Origin: Tubiluchus corallicola
Lineage: Eukaryota; Priapulida; Priapulimorpha; Priapulimorphida; Tubiluchidae
DNA: 64,000 bases
Reading direction: 5' to 3'
Assembly (NCBI GenBank): GCA_030141605.1
Contig: JAQGDQ010000342.1
Coordinates: 17,501-81,500 of the forward strand
Shown piece after piece: positions 42,361 through 53,687 of this stretch. The first letter of the stretch is position 1, and every line of letters starts with the position of its first letter. A program made the translations under genes and the position numbers. The notes under the pieces were generated by a model. It saw only the letters and a program-made list of their open reading frames with translations, had not been told where the DNA came from and searched no databases.

Positions 42361-44110
42361 GTTTAACATAGAGGTGTGAGTCACCAGTCTGAGTGTGGTT
42401 TCCCTCTGATAGTGAAGTTTAATTGTGCCATTCTTGAGTGTTCTTTAGTTCTCTCCTAGTAAAATCTGAATGTGTCATATAACTAATGAGGTAATCTGGA
42501 CTTGTGTGTGATTAGTGTGATAAAGAAGTGTTTTTGTTGTCTGTCTAACAATAAGTATGGTTTGCCATGCGTCACATCAAGTGGCCATCCACTTATAACG
42601 ATATCAAGTTTTTGGCCGATTTTGAGGACCTACTTGTCTTGCGTTATAATGGCATTATCATGTCTCCTGCCACCTACCTACTCTAAACTTGATATCATTC
42701 TATTCATTATCATTTGTCTGATAATGCAGCCTGTTTTATGTTCAGTGACAATCTATTGAAGTTGATCGTGGTGCCGAACTTAATCGGGTAACTTAAGTAT
42801 GTCTTTAATCAGGTAACAAAGTCCAAGTGTATCATCCATCTAATAAAATAAAGCGTAATAATTTTGGTAATGATATCCAAGTGTATCATCTGTATGATAA
42901 AATTAAGTGTGAACTAATAATCTGATAATGAAGTCAAGTGTATCATTCATCTAATAAAATGTGTATGAAATGTATAAATGTGTCATTAATCTGATAATCT
43001 GCTACAGACTGACTTCTAAGTGTATCATCTGTCTGATAAAATGAACTTTAATGTATCGTTAATATCAGAATGACATCAAAGTTTGTCATCCATCTAATAA
43101 AGTGAAGGATAACTTGTCATTAAACTGATGCTAAAGTCTAAATATAGATTTACTTTGATAATAAAGTGTGAATATTCCAGCAAAGCTCAATGCGTCAGTT
43201 TTGTGCACTCCTGCCTGTAGCGAAGCGAATAGCTAAGTAGTCACAGCATGTGCTCAGCAGTTGCAGTTAAGTGGCGCTGGGTTGCTTAAAAAGTGGGTGA
43301 GCAACTGCTAGAAACACCCGGGCAGTTTCATCCTGTCTAGCTATTCATCTCGAGAGAGGATGTATGCATCCAATACCATCTGTCATTTCATAATCTTATC
43401 TTTCTTACCTTTGATGATTTTTACTGCTATTTAATACTTGATAGGACGTCCTGCCAGAGTCATCGACTTACGGTTATAGGGCTGTGAATTAGACAAAAAC
43501 ATCTAACACTGCACGAGTGCATAATATTGAGTTATGTTCTTGTGTTTACAATGCTCATATGATTGTTTGCATATTTTTACTGATAACAATGTCAGTTTTT
43601 TTCGTAAGACAATGTGAAGCCTGTTGTTTCTTTCATGTGAAACTTTCCGGTTTTCATTTCGTTAAAAAAGAGACAGCATTGTTTGCTCTCTGAAGAAGAT
43701 TTCCTCAAAATCCTTTTATGAATATATTAAAGAATATATGACGACATCAATTATTGATAAATGTGCTTGTACCATAACAAAGTTTATGCATATTGTCACA
43801 TTGCATTATGTTAAATAGACATGTTAATTTTTTTATATCCATGTACATATATTGTCAAAAAATAATCGTAGATTTAGCATTTATTATTATTAGCAATGAT
43901 AACTATATCTTTTATAGGGGACGTTAATATTTATAGCTGTACAAATATTATCCAAAGAGAATCGTATATCTGACATTTCTTATTAGTAATGGTAACAGAA
44001 TTGTCTGTGAATAATCTTGGTGTCTGTGATACATATATGGGGCCTTTTATATTTGTACTTGTATGTGATTTACTTGTTGTCAATAAACTCATTTTTAATA
44101 AACAAATAAA
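42361..44110 (+). other. Probable arylsulfatase 3' UTR with decayed repeat units
   Basis: About 42780-43160 contains diverged, spaced units such as 'aagtgtatcatccatctaat' that look like old relatives of the 30-bp unit. The rest is unique AT-rich DNA without an exon. Candidate AATAAA sites are near 42841 and at 44082 and 44097. Confidence 0.4.
44082..44087 (+). terminator. Candidate polyadenylation signal for the arylsulfatase
   Basis: AATAAA in 'tgtcaataaactcattttta', followed by a second AATAAA about 15 bases on and a T-rich stretch. It would give a 2.4-kb 3' UTR. Earlier AATAAA sites in the decayed array are alternatives. Confidence 0.35.
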
Positions 44111-44467
44111 CAATTTATTTTGTTAACAGTCTTTGAGTTATTGTAAACTGATATAAGAATTGATTCACTGAGACATCTGCGAGCATTAGAAAGTGGGCTG
44201 TGTTCTTGACTGCTGACAGGTATAAAAAACTGTGTCAGTAAGCCACAATTTTAATGTCATTGTCACTGCCAGAAAGCAAGTGACAAACTACCGATGAAAT
44301 TAGTACAGGGAGGGTTCATTGTCGCTCGAGAAGCTTGTTTTCATTCATGCCTAGTGGGCATACTTACTGACTGCTAGTGAAAGTACCCCAGATTCATTGT
44401 TGGCTAATTGGTATCTCTTGCCTGAGGCTGTCGTCTGGGTTTGTGGGCTGTTTTGCACATATTGTAT

Positions 44468-45050
44468 AGGTTTTACATGTCAAATGTAGACTTAGGTAGT
44501 TCAAATGTGTATTGGTAACTCAAATGTAGACTTAGGTAGTTCAAATGTGTTAACAATGGTTTTCAACAAATCTTAAGCATTTTTGGTAAGTCAAATGTAG
44601 ACACATGTCAAGTCAAATGTGACATTGGTATCTCAAATGTGGATAGGTGGTAAAGTTTAAGGATGTTAAATTTAATCTTCTTTAATTTCAATTTAATAAT
44701 TGCTCCTAAGTTAAAATAACAACGTTGTAGGCCTACTAATAGATGCACTATCTTTGGTTTATCTTTTTCTAATTTGCACTTAAATAACTTAATTACCGAT
44801 TTATTCAAAGTAGTGCATCTACATTTGACTTACCTAAGTCACATTTGAGTTACCAAAACACATTCGAAATTTCTATGTCTACATTTGACTTACCTAAGTC
44901 ACATTTGAGTTACCAAAACACATTTGAAATTCTTATGTCTACATTTGACTTACCTAAGTCACATTTGAGTTACCAAAGTCACATTTGAACTTTCCTGTGT
45001 CTACATTTGACATTTGAGCTTCCCTGTGTAACATTTGACGTGTAAAACCT
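44468..45050. mobile_element. MITE-G copy 2
   Basis: Starts 'aggttttacatgtcaaatgt' and ends 'catttgacgtgtaaaacct', with the same arrayed arms as 7627-8149. The right arm holds three to four 'tctacatttgacttacctaa' units. The central AT-rich 200 bp is unrelated to copy 1. Confidence 0.75.
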
Positions 45051-45481
45051 ATAATTTATAAAAATAATGTATGTCGTTTACGGGGTTTCTTGGTCTGTCC
45101 TTTTATATTTTCATTATTTATCTGATTTTGCTAACCGTATGATAACATTTAACATTATGGGATCAAAATATAGTTATTTTTTAGTATCCAATAACTTTAT
45201 ACACCATTTATATACCTAAGATGCTAAACAGATGGGTTATATCTTCACTTACTGCCCATTTTGTTTGTTATTTCATAAACATTTCCTTCTGTTGGTTTTT
45301 TAACATGCTAATTTCAACTTCTGCACTTTTGTGGAATCCTTTTGCAACGACTGAATTTCAAACAGTCATCGCGGGTTTTGTAGAAGCAACGCTCTTTAAA
45401 AGTGGCAGTATATCAACTTGAGAATTTCAAAATTCGATATACTGTTGTCACATCACATACAATAGTAGAAGTATTGGACAG

Positions 45482-45565
45482 CACAATAATAGTAATAATA
45501 ATAATAATAATAGTAATAATGATAACAACAACAATAACATCATCAACAGCAGCAGCAACAACAAA
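45482..45565. repeat. (AAT/AAC)n microsatellite
   Basis: Imperfect AAT, AGT, AAC and AGC trinucleotides. Confidence 0.85.
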
Positions 45566-45652
45566 ACACGTTGTACACTCGTCACCACGTATGCCATGTT
45601 TCAAGACAATTCAGTTACAGAACGTGATGGGACAAGGATTGCATACAATAGT

Positions 45653-46050
45653 TAGGGGTGAGCATTCTCTACCAGAAAGCGAATTCGAATTGAACCGAAT
45701 TTTTGTGACTTTCGAATTCGAATCGAACCGAACTTCAGTGTTTCGTATTCGAATTGAGATTGAACGATTTTCGAACAAGTTTTCGAACAACTAGTAAAAA
45801 TTAGTCTTACAAAGATCATGCATATCACTAGATTTTGTTCTGCAGTAAAACGACTAGTAATTTGTTTAAAGTTGAGTGCAGAAATCACAGCTAAATTATG
45901 CTAAATGCGTGATGTTTCAATCGTTTTAGTGATCAGGAACATATGCGATTGAAGTACAAAATTATTCGAATCTATAGTTTTGGATTCGAATCGAGTTTGA
46001 ACTAAAAAAACTCGTTCGAATCGAATTCGAGCGTTCGAGGCTCACCCCTA
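45653..46050. mobile_element. hAT-type MITE, family 2, copy 1
   Basis: Ends are 'taggggtgagcattctctac' and 'gttcgaggctcaccccta'. Flanks acaatagt (45645-45652) and ataatagt (46051-46058) form an 8-bp duplication with one mismatch. The interior is rich in 'ttcgaattcgaatcgaa' palindromes. No transposase. Confidence 0.85.
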
Positions 46051-46089
46051 ATAATAGTAGATGTATTGCTAAGTGCTGACTTGCACAGC

Positions 46090-46430
46090 ACGGTAATAGT
46101 AATAATAATAATAATAACAATAATAATAATAGTACCAGTAATAGCAAAAAAATTTGCAAATTAAAAGTAACTAGTAAATAAAAGTTTTGATAATATCAAT
46201 AGTAAAAGTAAATACTAGAATAATAAAAGTAGCAGTAACACTGCAACAGTAATAGTAAATGTAATAGTACAGTAAATGTTTTAATAATACTAATAGTAAA
46301 AGTAATAGTCATATTACTATTAATCATGTTACTGCAATAGTAATAAAAATAGTAGTAGTAATAATAAAACCAGTAGTAATACTGCAATAATAACGATAGC
46401 AATGGCAACAGTACTATGGTGACCAAGTCA
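46090..46430. repeat. (AAT/AGT)n degenerate trinucleotide region
   Basis: Imperfect AAT and AGT units over about 340 bases, giving spurious Leu- and Tyr-rich frames on the minus strand. Confidence 0.85.
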
Positions 46431-46439
46431 GCACTCTAA

Positions 46440-47050
46440 GCAATTTTTGATCGAAAGTGAAGAGTTGTGATTTTGACAATTGTTTTATTAGAAAAAAAAG
46501 ATCATATAGTTAAGTCCCAACAGATGCAAAGCATTTTTGATTTCTTTATCTGCTAGGTATATAAATTGGCCATGAAATGTTGATAAAATGCATGTCTGTT
46601 AAGATTGTCTTTGCGCCTGCAAAAGGCAAGTGAAACCTTACCAGAATGAACTAGTCTGACTTTATTAATTCAATTCAGTTTGTTTATTAACTCCTCAAGA
46701 ATTAACAAAATACAGTATTAGGAACACATGCAATATTATGTAACAAAGGAGAAGGGCAGCGAAGAACCCGTAGGTTATCTAGTTAGCCACCCTTAAATAG
46801 CAACGACAAGTCAAATTAATTTTGGCACCGTTTTCAATTTAAATTTGAATTCTGTTGACGTGTGTAATTGGCAATTAACTGATGGGAAACGCAATACTGT
46901 AGAACATTATAATTTAAATAACCAAAAATTTACAATTCTAAAATACTGTGAATATGCGATGCAAACAAAATAAAAGTAACTTAAGATTTTTAACATAACA
47001 GAAAATGGATAATGTGAGCATTAAATAAAAAAAATCCGGCAAAAATGCAC
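46440..47050. other. Intergenic, nothing recognised
   Basis: AT-rich unique DNA without supported features. Confidence 0.35.
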
Positions 47051-47058
47051 TCAGAAAG

Positions 47059-47458
47059 CAGGGGTGAGCATTCTCTACCAGAAAGCGAATTCAAATCGAA
47101 CCGAATTAGTGACTTTCGAATTCGAATCGAACCGAACTTCAGTGTTTCGAATTCGAACTGAATTCGAATTGAGACTGAACGATTTTCGAACCACCTGTAA
47201 AAATTAGTCTTATAAAGATCATGCATATCACTAGATTTTGTTCTGCAATAAAACGACTAGTAATTTGTTTAAAGTTTTGCGCAGAAAGCACAGCTAAATT
47301 ACGCTAATTGCATGATGTTTCAATCATTTTAGTGATAAAGAACATATGTGATTGAAGTGCTGAATTATTCGAATCTATTGTTTTGGATTCGAATCGAGTT
47401 CGAACTAAAAAAACTCGTTCGAATCGAATTCGATTCGAATGTTCGATGCTCACCCCTA
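47059..47458. mobile_element. hAT-type MITE, family 2, copy 2
   Basis: Ends are 'caggggtgagcattctctac' and 'gttcgatgctcaccccta' with a perfect 8-bp duplication tcagaaag (47051-47058 and 47459-47466). It is 400 bp and very similar to the copies at 45653 and 48831. Confidence 0.92.
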
Positions 47459-47851
47459 TCAGAAAGCCCTTTCAGTTATTAATAAATGTACAAGAAACCC
47501 GAGAAAGTAAACAGTATGTAGTACAAACACGTGTATCATAATACTCAGTTGCACTACTTTTCAAAAATAACCACAAAAGCAATTTCAAAATCAAGTAATG
47601 CGGTTAGCTAGTCCTAAACAACGAGAGAAAAATGTTGATGTTCATTAAGGTCTTTTCAATCGTCGTCTTTCCAGTTTCAAATTAGCAGTGGTTTTACAAT
47701 AATTAGCCCTACTAGTACACGGCTGCTAATTGTCACGTCTTGTTTACCCCGAGGGTGGCACAGACAATGGAGTGTTGCAGCCATTTTTATTGAATAAAGA
47801 AAGTTGGCCAGTCTATTGTTTTTGCCTAGTCAACATCGTCTGCAGTGAGGG

Positions 47852-47859
47852 TATAAAAA
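47852..47859 (+). promoter_or_regulatory. TATA box of the glycine-rich protein gene
   Basis: TATAAAAA lies 30 bp upstream of an initiator-like 'catcagcagttg' (A at 47882). The short exon ending at the 47932 donor follows. The spacing fits a focused core promoter, as is common for highly expressed, tissue-specific genes. Confidence 0.6.
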
Positions 47860-47881
47860 CTGGAGAAAAAGCAGCAACATC

Positions 47882-47932
47882 AGCAGTTGTCTCAAGCTCC
47901 AATAGCCGAAGCACACCAAGAAACCCAAACGG
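47882..47932 (+). other. Non-coding exon 1 of the glycine-rich protein gene
   Basis: About 51 nt from the predicted start to the donor 'acgg|gtaagt'. It has no ATG. The first intron would span 47933-49435 and contains a tandem repeat and a hAT MITE. Inferred from signals only. Confidence 0.5.
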
Positions 47933-48074
47933 GTAAGTTTTTACTTATACATCAATATTTATAGTAGTTTTAAGTTTTGTTTTTTTTATAGAAGAGAAAA
48001 TTATTTGTGAATTTTTCATGCTTTTTTATGAAAAATCATGCAAAATTTTGATACTAATGCAATAAGTAAGGTGT

Positions 48075-48430
48075 TTTAATTTCTGGATATAATACCAACA
48101 TGCACCTGTTCAAATCCATAATAATTAATTTTTAGATATAATACAGACATCCATGTATTTAAAACTATAATAATTTTTAATTTTTGGATATAATACAGAC
48201 ATCTACCTGTTCAAATCCATAATAAATTCTTAATTTCTGGATATAATACAGACAGACATTGTTAAAATTCGTAATAATTTTCGATTTTTGGATATAATAC
48301 AGACATCCATCTGTTCAAATTTATAATAATTTTCGATTTTTGGATATAATACGGACATCTGCCTGTTCAAATTCATAATAATTTTCGATTTTTGGATATA
48401 ATACAGACATCCATCTGTTCAAATTCATAA
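48075..48430. repeat. About 52-bp tandem repeat in intron 1 of the glycine-rich gene
   Basis: About seven units share 'tggatataatacagacatc', 'ctgttcaaat' and 'cataataatttt' with a spacing near 52 bp. Divergence is moderate. Confidence 0.85.
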
Positions 48431-48830
48431 CTGTCTCTATCCGTCTTTACCTATCTTCTTGTATTTCAATGTTTTCTCCATACTCTTTTTTCCTTTCTCC
48501 ACATACACGAGGTGCTGTACAAAAGTTACTCGTTTATTAAGTACCTCATTTACACACTTAGTTTTTTATGGCTTTGATTTTGCTTTACATTGCCATTGAT
48601 GTTTAACTTGTAAGTAATATGTGGATCTATTAAACTATAAAAAAAGGACCAAAGAGATTTACATTTTTATTTAGCAAATATGTTGAATTTAACTTGTGAC
48701 TGTGTAATTTAATTGTTGAATTCAGGTTATAGTAGCTTTGGTAGTGGAACTCCAAACCTACCACGGCACTTAAAAATTGAAAACTGATAATATGTGATAC
48801 AGTAATTCACTCTTAGGGAGGTATCTTCAG

Positions 48831-49222
48831 TAGGGGTGAGCATTCTCTACCAGAAAACGAATTCGAATCGAACCGAATTTGTGACAATCGAATTCGAATT
48901 GAGATTGAACGATTTTCGAACTAGTTTTCGAACCACCAGTAAAAATTAGTCTTACAAAGATCATGCGTATCACTAGATTTTGTTCTGCAATAAAACGACT
49001 AGTAATTTGTAAACTAGTAAACGACTAGTAAACGACTTTAAAGTTGTGTACAGAAATTACAGCTAAATTATGCTAATTGCATGATGTTTCAATCGTTTTA
49101 GTGATAAAGAACATGTGTGATTGAAGTGCTGAATTATTCGAATCTATAGTTTTGGATTCGAATCGAGTTCGAACTAAAAAAACTCGTTCGAATCGAACTC
49201 GAACGTTCGATGCTCACCCCTA
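48831..49222. mobile_element. hAT-type MITE, family 2, copy 3
   Basis: Ends are 'taggggtgagcattctctac' and 'gttcgatgctcaccccta'. Flanks atcttcag and atcttcat give an 8-bp duplication with one mismatch. An internal small duplication of 'actagtaaacg' sits at about 49010-49035. It lies in intron 1 of the glycine-rich gene. Confidence 0.88.
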
Positions 49223-49454
49223 ATCTTCATAAAAAGAGTTGTGTTGGGGACTCTTTGATTGAAACTCTTTGATGGTGCTTGTATACGAAATTATTTTTGA
49301 AAAATTCAGTACTCTTCACTGCTATCAAAATCTTGGCATTTTTATATAGAATTAACTTCAAGCATTTAAACTTGTTCAAACGTGTATCCACATTAAACTT
49401 GGAAATGAGACAAATGATGATAAATTGTTTTACAGTTCTTAGATCCTATACAAC

Positions 49455-49702
49455 ATGAAGTTTCTCGTATTGCTTTGCATCATTGGTGTTGTGTACGGTA
49501 GCGGCTACACTCGCGGACCTGAGTACCACACCACACAGATTTACGGTCCATTTGCGAATACGAGAGCGCTTGGACAAGGCAGGAAACAGGTTAGCAGTAC
49601 GTACACACGGACAGGTCAAGCGGCCGGAGCAGACTATGCTGCGGACAAAGCAAATGCTGCAGAAACAGCTGCAAAAGCTAGAGGTTATGATTATGCTTAT
49701 AG
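49455..49702 (+). CDS. Glycine-rich protein, first coding exon
   Basis: Acceptor 'ttttacag' at 49435, with an alternative AG at 49442. It encodes the signal peptide and residues up to YDYAYR. The donor is 'tatag|gtaaga'. Confidence 0.82.
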
Positions 49703-50548
49703 GTAAGAGTAGTTCTTATATCAGCTATAATGTTTCCCTGTTAGGCCAATCAGTTCATGGGTCCTATGATCTATGATTTGAGCTCCAGTCATGCTCATAT
49801 GGCTGATGCTTTGTGTAGTTTCAAGATTGTAATAGATCGAATTTAAAACGTGCAAAGAAAGTGTTGTGGGAAGTTGTTGAAACATAATCGCTCAGGCTTT
49901 TAATAGAGTAACATCTTTAAATGTTCTTCTAGTCTCATTATGCAACTCTACCTGTGCGGTAGGCAGTAGAAAGCTCTGTGGGTTCAATATATGGGTTTGT
50001 GTTTCTCTCCAAGAGAGACTGGCCAGGCAGTAGTGAGATTGAAATCCATTAAACGGCGTGCTGTAAAAATTTGATATGAATAGCAATTTTCAGTGTTGAA
50101 TATCAATGGAATTACGCTCAGAAGTTTGTCTGTTTCACATAACGGCCATATCACCCTTAAATATTCCATACTGCAAATGTTGTTGTGTTTATTTTACATT
50201 AGGTCTACTGCAAACAGACTGTTAACATAGTTCCCTTAACAGCATCACTTTCTATTTTGTAGATCTGGCTTTGGCTATTTTCAACCCAAGGTCCTGTACG
50301 GTTATTCATTCGATGGCCCGATCATTGGATACCGAGACATTGTGAGCAACAACCGCAGAATCATCGCCGGTGGCAGCGTTGGTGCTGGTTACGGCGGTGG
50401 CCTTGGTGCTGGTTACGGCGGTGGCGTTGGTGCTGGTTACGGCGGTGGCCTTGGTGCTGGTTACGGCGGTGGACTTGGTGCTGGCTACGGAGGCGGTTAC
50501 GGTGGCCGTGGGTACGGAAGCGGATACCGTGGCTGCACATGTGCATAA
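49455..50548 (+). CDS. Secreted glycine-rich repeat protein, 177 aa
   Basis: Two coding exons (49455-49702 and 50263-50548), phase 2 at the junction, with donor gtaaga and acceptor ttttgtag. Residues 1-15 (MKFLVLLCIIGVVYG) are a signal peptide. A middle part follows with an Ala-rich helix-prone stretch (QAAGADYAADKANAAETAAK), then FGYFQPKVLYGYSFDGPIIG. The C-terminus carries five 8-residue units of the form GAGYGGG(L/V), with exact or near-exact 24-nt repeats, and ends GYRGCTCA. An in-frame TAG lies five codons before the ATG. Such proteins occur in secreted structural matrices (shell, cuticle, silk, adhesives). I do not recognise this one, so the role is inferred from composition only. Confidence 0.85.
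50263..50548 (+). CDS. Glycine-rich protein, last coding exon
   Basis: Encodes SGFGYFQPKVLYGYSF to the Cys-containing end, including the GAGYGGG repeats at about 50378-50490. The stop TAA is at 50546-50548. The other two frames of the repeat are also open but carry no signal or homology. Confidence 0.85.
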
Positions 50549-53470
50549 ATCATGCAGTTCTCTGTCTGTTCTAGTTCAATGCAACAAGCTCAGATGAGTT
50601 CAACTGCTTGATAATGATACCAAATACTTAATATTGCACAATACTACCACCATATTTATGCATATTTACAAAATTTGTAACTAATAATTGTTGTTTACGA
50701 GTGAAAGTATATCGACATTGTTCAATTATTATTTTATGAAATACTACTAAATCATCTTCTGCCTGCCTTTCACAACGATTTGTAGAAAAAGCCAGATGAA
50801 GAATTCGTTTTAACGAAGTTTGTTTACCCGACCTAACACATGCAAATACTGTTTCAGGACTAAAGTAATTCAGTAACTCATGCACTCAAGTTGGTGAACG
50901 TAACTCGAACTTTCAGCATTTCCCGAATATCCAATAGAGCAAGTCTTTCAGTAGCAAAGGGTTAAGAATGTGACTATGTCACAAACTAACAAACTAATTA
51001 AAATTACTAGTCTTGATAAAGAACGTACTGCTACATATATATTAACTCCACACTAACAAAAATTATTAAATTTGTGATATTATGTATTGTATTAACTACA
51101 TACTAACAATAATTATTAAATCTGTGATATTATGTATTTTAACTAATTATTAAACTAACTAAACCAATGGTTTTGTGAGGTAGCAACTACACGCTGCTAA
51201 TCAAAATGATGAAACTGGAAATAACTGGGGATTAAAATTAAATTTTCAAATAATCTATTTTAGTATATCCTGATTAAACTCATGCAGGCTCAAGTTATTC
51301 ATTTCTTGTATGTTATGATAGTAGGGAATTTTAACCTTCACTTAGATATTTTCCTTATTTGACTTTTCTTGACCCTTCTTGACCTTTCCATACCATTCTT
51401 GACCTTCAAAAATCTTTATTCTAATCAATTGTAATACTGACATTACTTTGACCTTTCCATTCCATTCTTGACCTTTAACTAATCCTTACTCTAATCATTC
51501 GCATTACTGACATTAACTAAGTGTATAACTTTAACCTACAAGCTAAATATTAAGTCAATCCTATGATGTGCATATTAGTATTAACAGTTTAAAGACGTAT
51601 ACGAGCACCTAGTCTATTACTATGCAAAACATGTACGAATTTTATTAGGTACCAATGTAATTTGTAAAATCAAGGAATTTGATAACGATGCACAACTAAA
51701 TGCAGCAACTGATGCACATCTTGTCTATGGTCACATAAAGTCTAACCATGGATAAGAAACCATAATATAATTTTAACATACAATTTTATGTATAAGTGAA
51801 CTGCTTAAGCAATTATTTAGTATTATTTCATAAAATCTATTGTATTTATTTTTTGATGTCAGCAACTCAAGGCCTATAAATGTCACATTTGATTCTGTTC
51901 CCTAATTGTGTGTATATACCATATTTAGCAAGTTGTTATAATGTATGCGATATTAACCAGTGTTTCAAATGTTCATTAATGGAATTATTTATTATTATCG
52001 TGTGATTTTGTTGTGATAATGATGAATAAAAACTGTGATACGTAACTTTTGTTTTAGACTCATATTTTTTACAATATAAAAAAATGGAAAACATTTTCAC
52101 GAACTATGTTCAGCAATAGTAACACCATCATAATGAGGCGCAGGTTTCTAAATTATCACACTCAACAACAGTGTTTTAAATTATCTTTCAACTGCTGGCA
52201 GAAAAACAAAGAAGTAAATTAAAATGATGTGAAAGACATGGTGCCACCTGTGAGAAAACGTGACATACTAACTCAAATCGACATACTTTAACAATATGGC
52301 AAAGTAAAAAATCAACAACGAATCATAATAAGAATGGAATAAATTTCAATTAAGTTTTCATAACTGATCTTAAAAAAACAAGCAAAATTCTTAGCTAAAC
52401 CTGGATTTGAACTGCTAAGCCAGTAATCTTCAGTTCAATGAACTGCTAAGACAATCTGTTTAAATCTGTGCTTGGTCGAAGTTTGATTTTACTAATTTAG
52501 CAAATGTTGCTTAACTTTATTAAAAAAAATTCTACGAAATTCTGGATTGTTCAAAATTATGTACAACTAAAATTTCACTTCCTATACTTCTACCTTTTGT
52601 CTGAAGATGGTGCCATGTGCTTATTTAATACACCTCGCAAATGTGTCCACAATACTTATGTTGACATCTCTGAAAATTATATTTGAGCACAGAAGAGCTG
52701 CTAAATACTTTGTGTTTACAAATTTCCTGCATTTTCACCACTGATCTACATGCAAGGTAGCACAGAAAAACGTAGATGTCAAAATCATTGTCCATAACAT
52801 CTGACAATTTAAATTTGGCACATCTCATTTGTGTGCTTGCTTAGCAAAATCATCCATAAGTCGGCAAATAATTTTTTCTATTTATTCACACATACCGAAT
52901 CTCCATTTCATGAGGATCGTTTTGATACCAAGCTCATCACTCTATGTTATTTCTAAGCTAAGATAATCTACGTTTAAATTGAAGTGCACACTACGAACTG
53001 AAAAACAATCTTTAGAAAATTATTGTTAAACTTTGCCATTGTTTTTTGTCGCATTTCTACTAAACACTTAGCAACCGTAAAAAAGATCGGTTGCTATGGA
53101 CTTTGTAAGAGCACACTGAAGTTATATTTAAATCCAGTACAAGGGCCTTCCTGATAAAGATCAGGGCTTGGCAAGAGAAAAAACCGCAAGCAAAATGCCT
53201 GCTTCAACGTGCTACTACCGGAGTTTGAAAATACAAGTTTTTTTGCAATTGCATTATTACTTTCTCGCCAGAAAAGTGGGGACGGGATTATAAAATTAGT
53301 TTTTTAGTAACTTTTTAACATTTTTCTTTGTAAATTGATGCTAGAATATAAAAGTCCAATATAAAAAAAAACAAAAAATTGACATTTGACCAAATTTTTG
53401 GTGCATTCTACTTTGAAGCATTATAACGTAGTTTCAAGTATGCAGACTTATGGATAGTTTTGGTTTGCAA
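50549..53470. other. 3' region and convergent intergenic spacer, nothing recognised
   Basis: About 2.9 kb of AT-rich DNA between the convergent glycine-rich and METTL15 genes. It has a local duplication around 'gacctttccat.ccattcttgacctt' (51385-51490) and an AATAAA at about 52025 that could serve the glycine-rich gene if its 3' UTR is long. An ATTAAA near 51063 is closer. Confidence 0.35.
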
Positions 53471-53477
53471 GCACACA

Positions 53478-53483
53478 TTTATT
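53478..53483 (-). terminator. METTL15: Polyadenylation signal of METTL15
   Basis: AATAAA on the minus strand begins only 15 bases after the stop codon, implying a very short 3' UTR. Confidence 0.6.
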
Positions 53484-53498
53484 AAAAACTAGTTAACG

Positions 53499-53687
53499 TC
53501 ACCGTTTGATTCCCCAGCGAAGTTTCGCAGACCGACTGCGCGGATTTTCCGCAATCTCTTCATCCGAAGGTAAAGTGACTTTCTTGCACGGAACATCCCA
53601 CAATTTCGAATCCAGGCAATCCTCCATCGTTTCCTTACTGTGCCACTTGGCGGTGTTGCGCAGCTTAGCACCCAGCGATGAGCCGAT
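53499..53687 (-). CDS. METTL15: METTL15 exon 5
   Basis: Encodes [19 protein letters not shown].. to [15 protein letters not shown] and TGA. '[10 protein letters not shown]' is the RsmH-family C-terminal motif. Acceptor ctgtttcag. Confidence 0.95.
   Translation of the reverse strand: MGSSLGAKLRNTAKWHSKETMEDCLDSKLWDVPCKKVTLPSDEEIAENPRSRSAKLRWGIKR

Noticed and set aside
41628-42371. Long frames on both strands over the 30-bp array (247 and 234 codons)
   Set aside because: Overlap of both strands and the multiple-of-3 unit show a repeat artefact. The true sulfatase frame stops at 41719.
45402-45794. 130-codon frame with (I)n and (T)n runs
   Set aside because: It spans a trinucleotide microsatellite and the end of a hAT MITE.
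47730-47936. 68-codon plus-strand frame over the glycine-rich promoter
   Set aside because: It crosses the TATA box and the exon 1 donor and has no recognisable homology.
50361-50597. Alternative frames across the glycine repeats (Val/Leu/Ala-rich and His/Arg-rich)
   Set aside because: Shadows of the 24-nt repeat. Only the frame with signal peptide, start codon and spliced continuity is supported.
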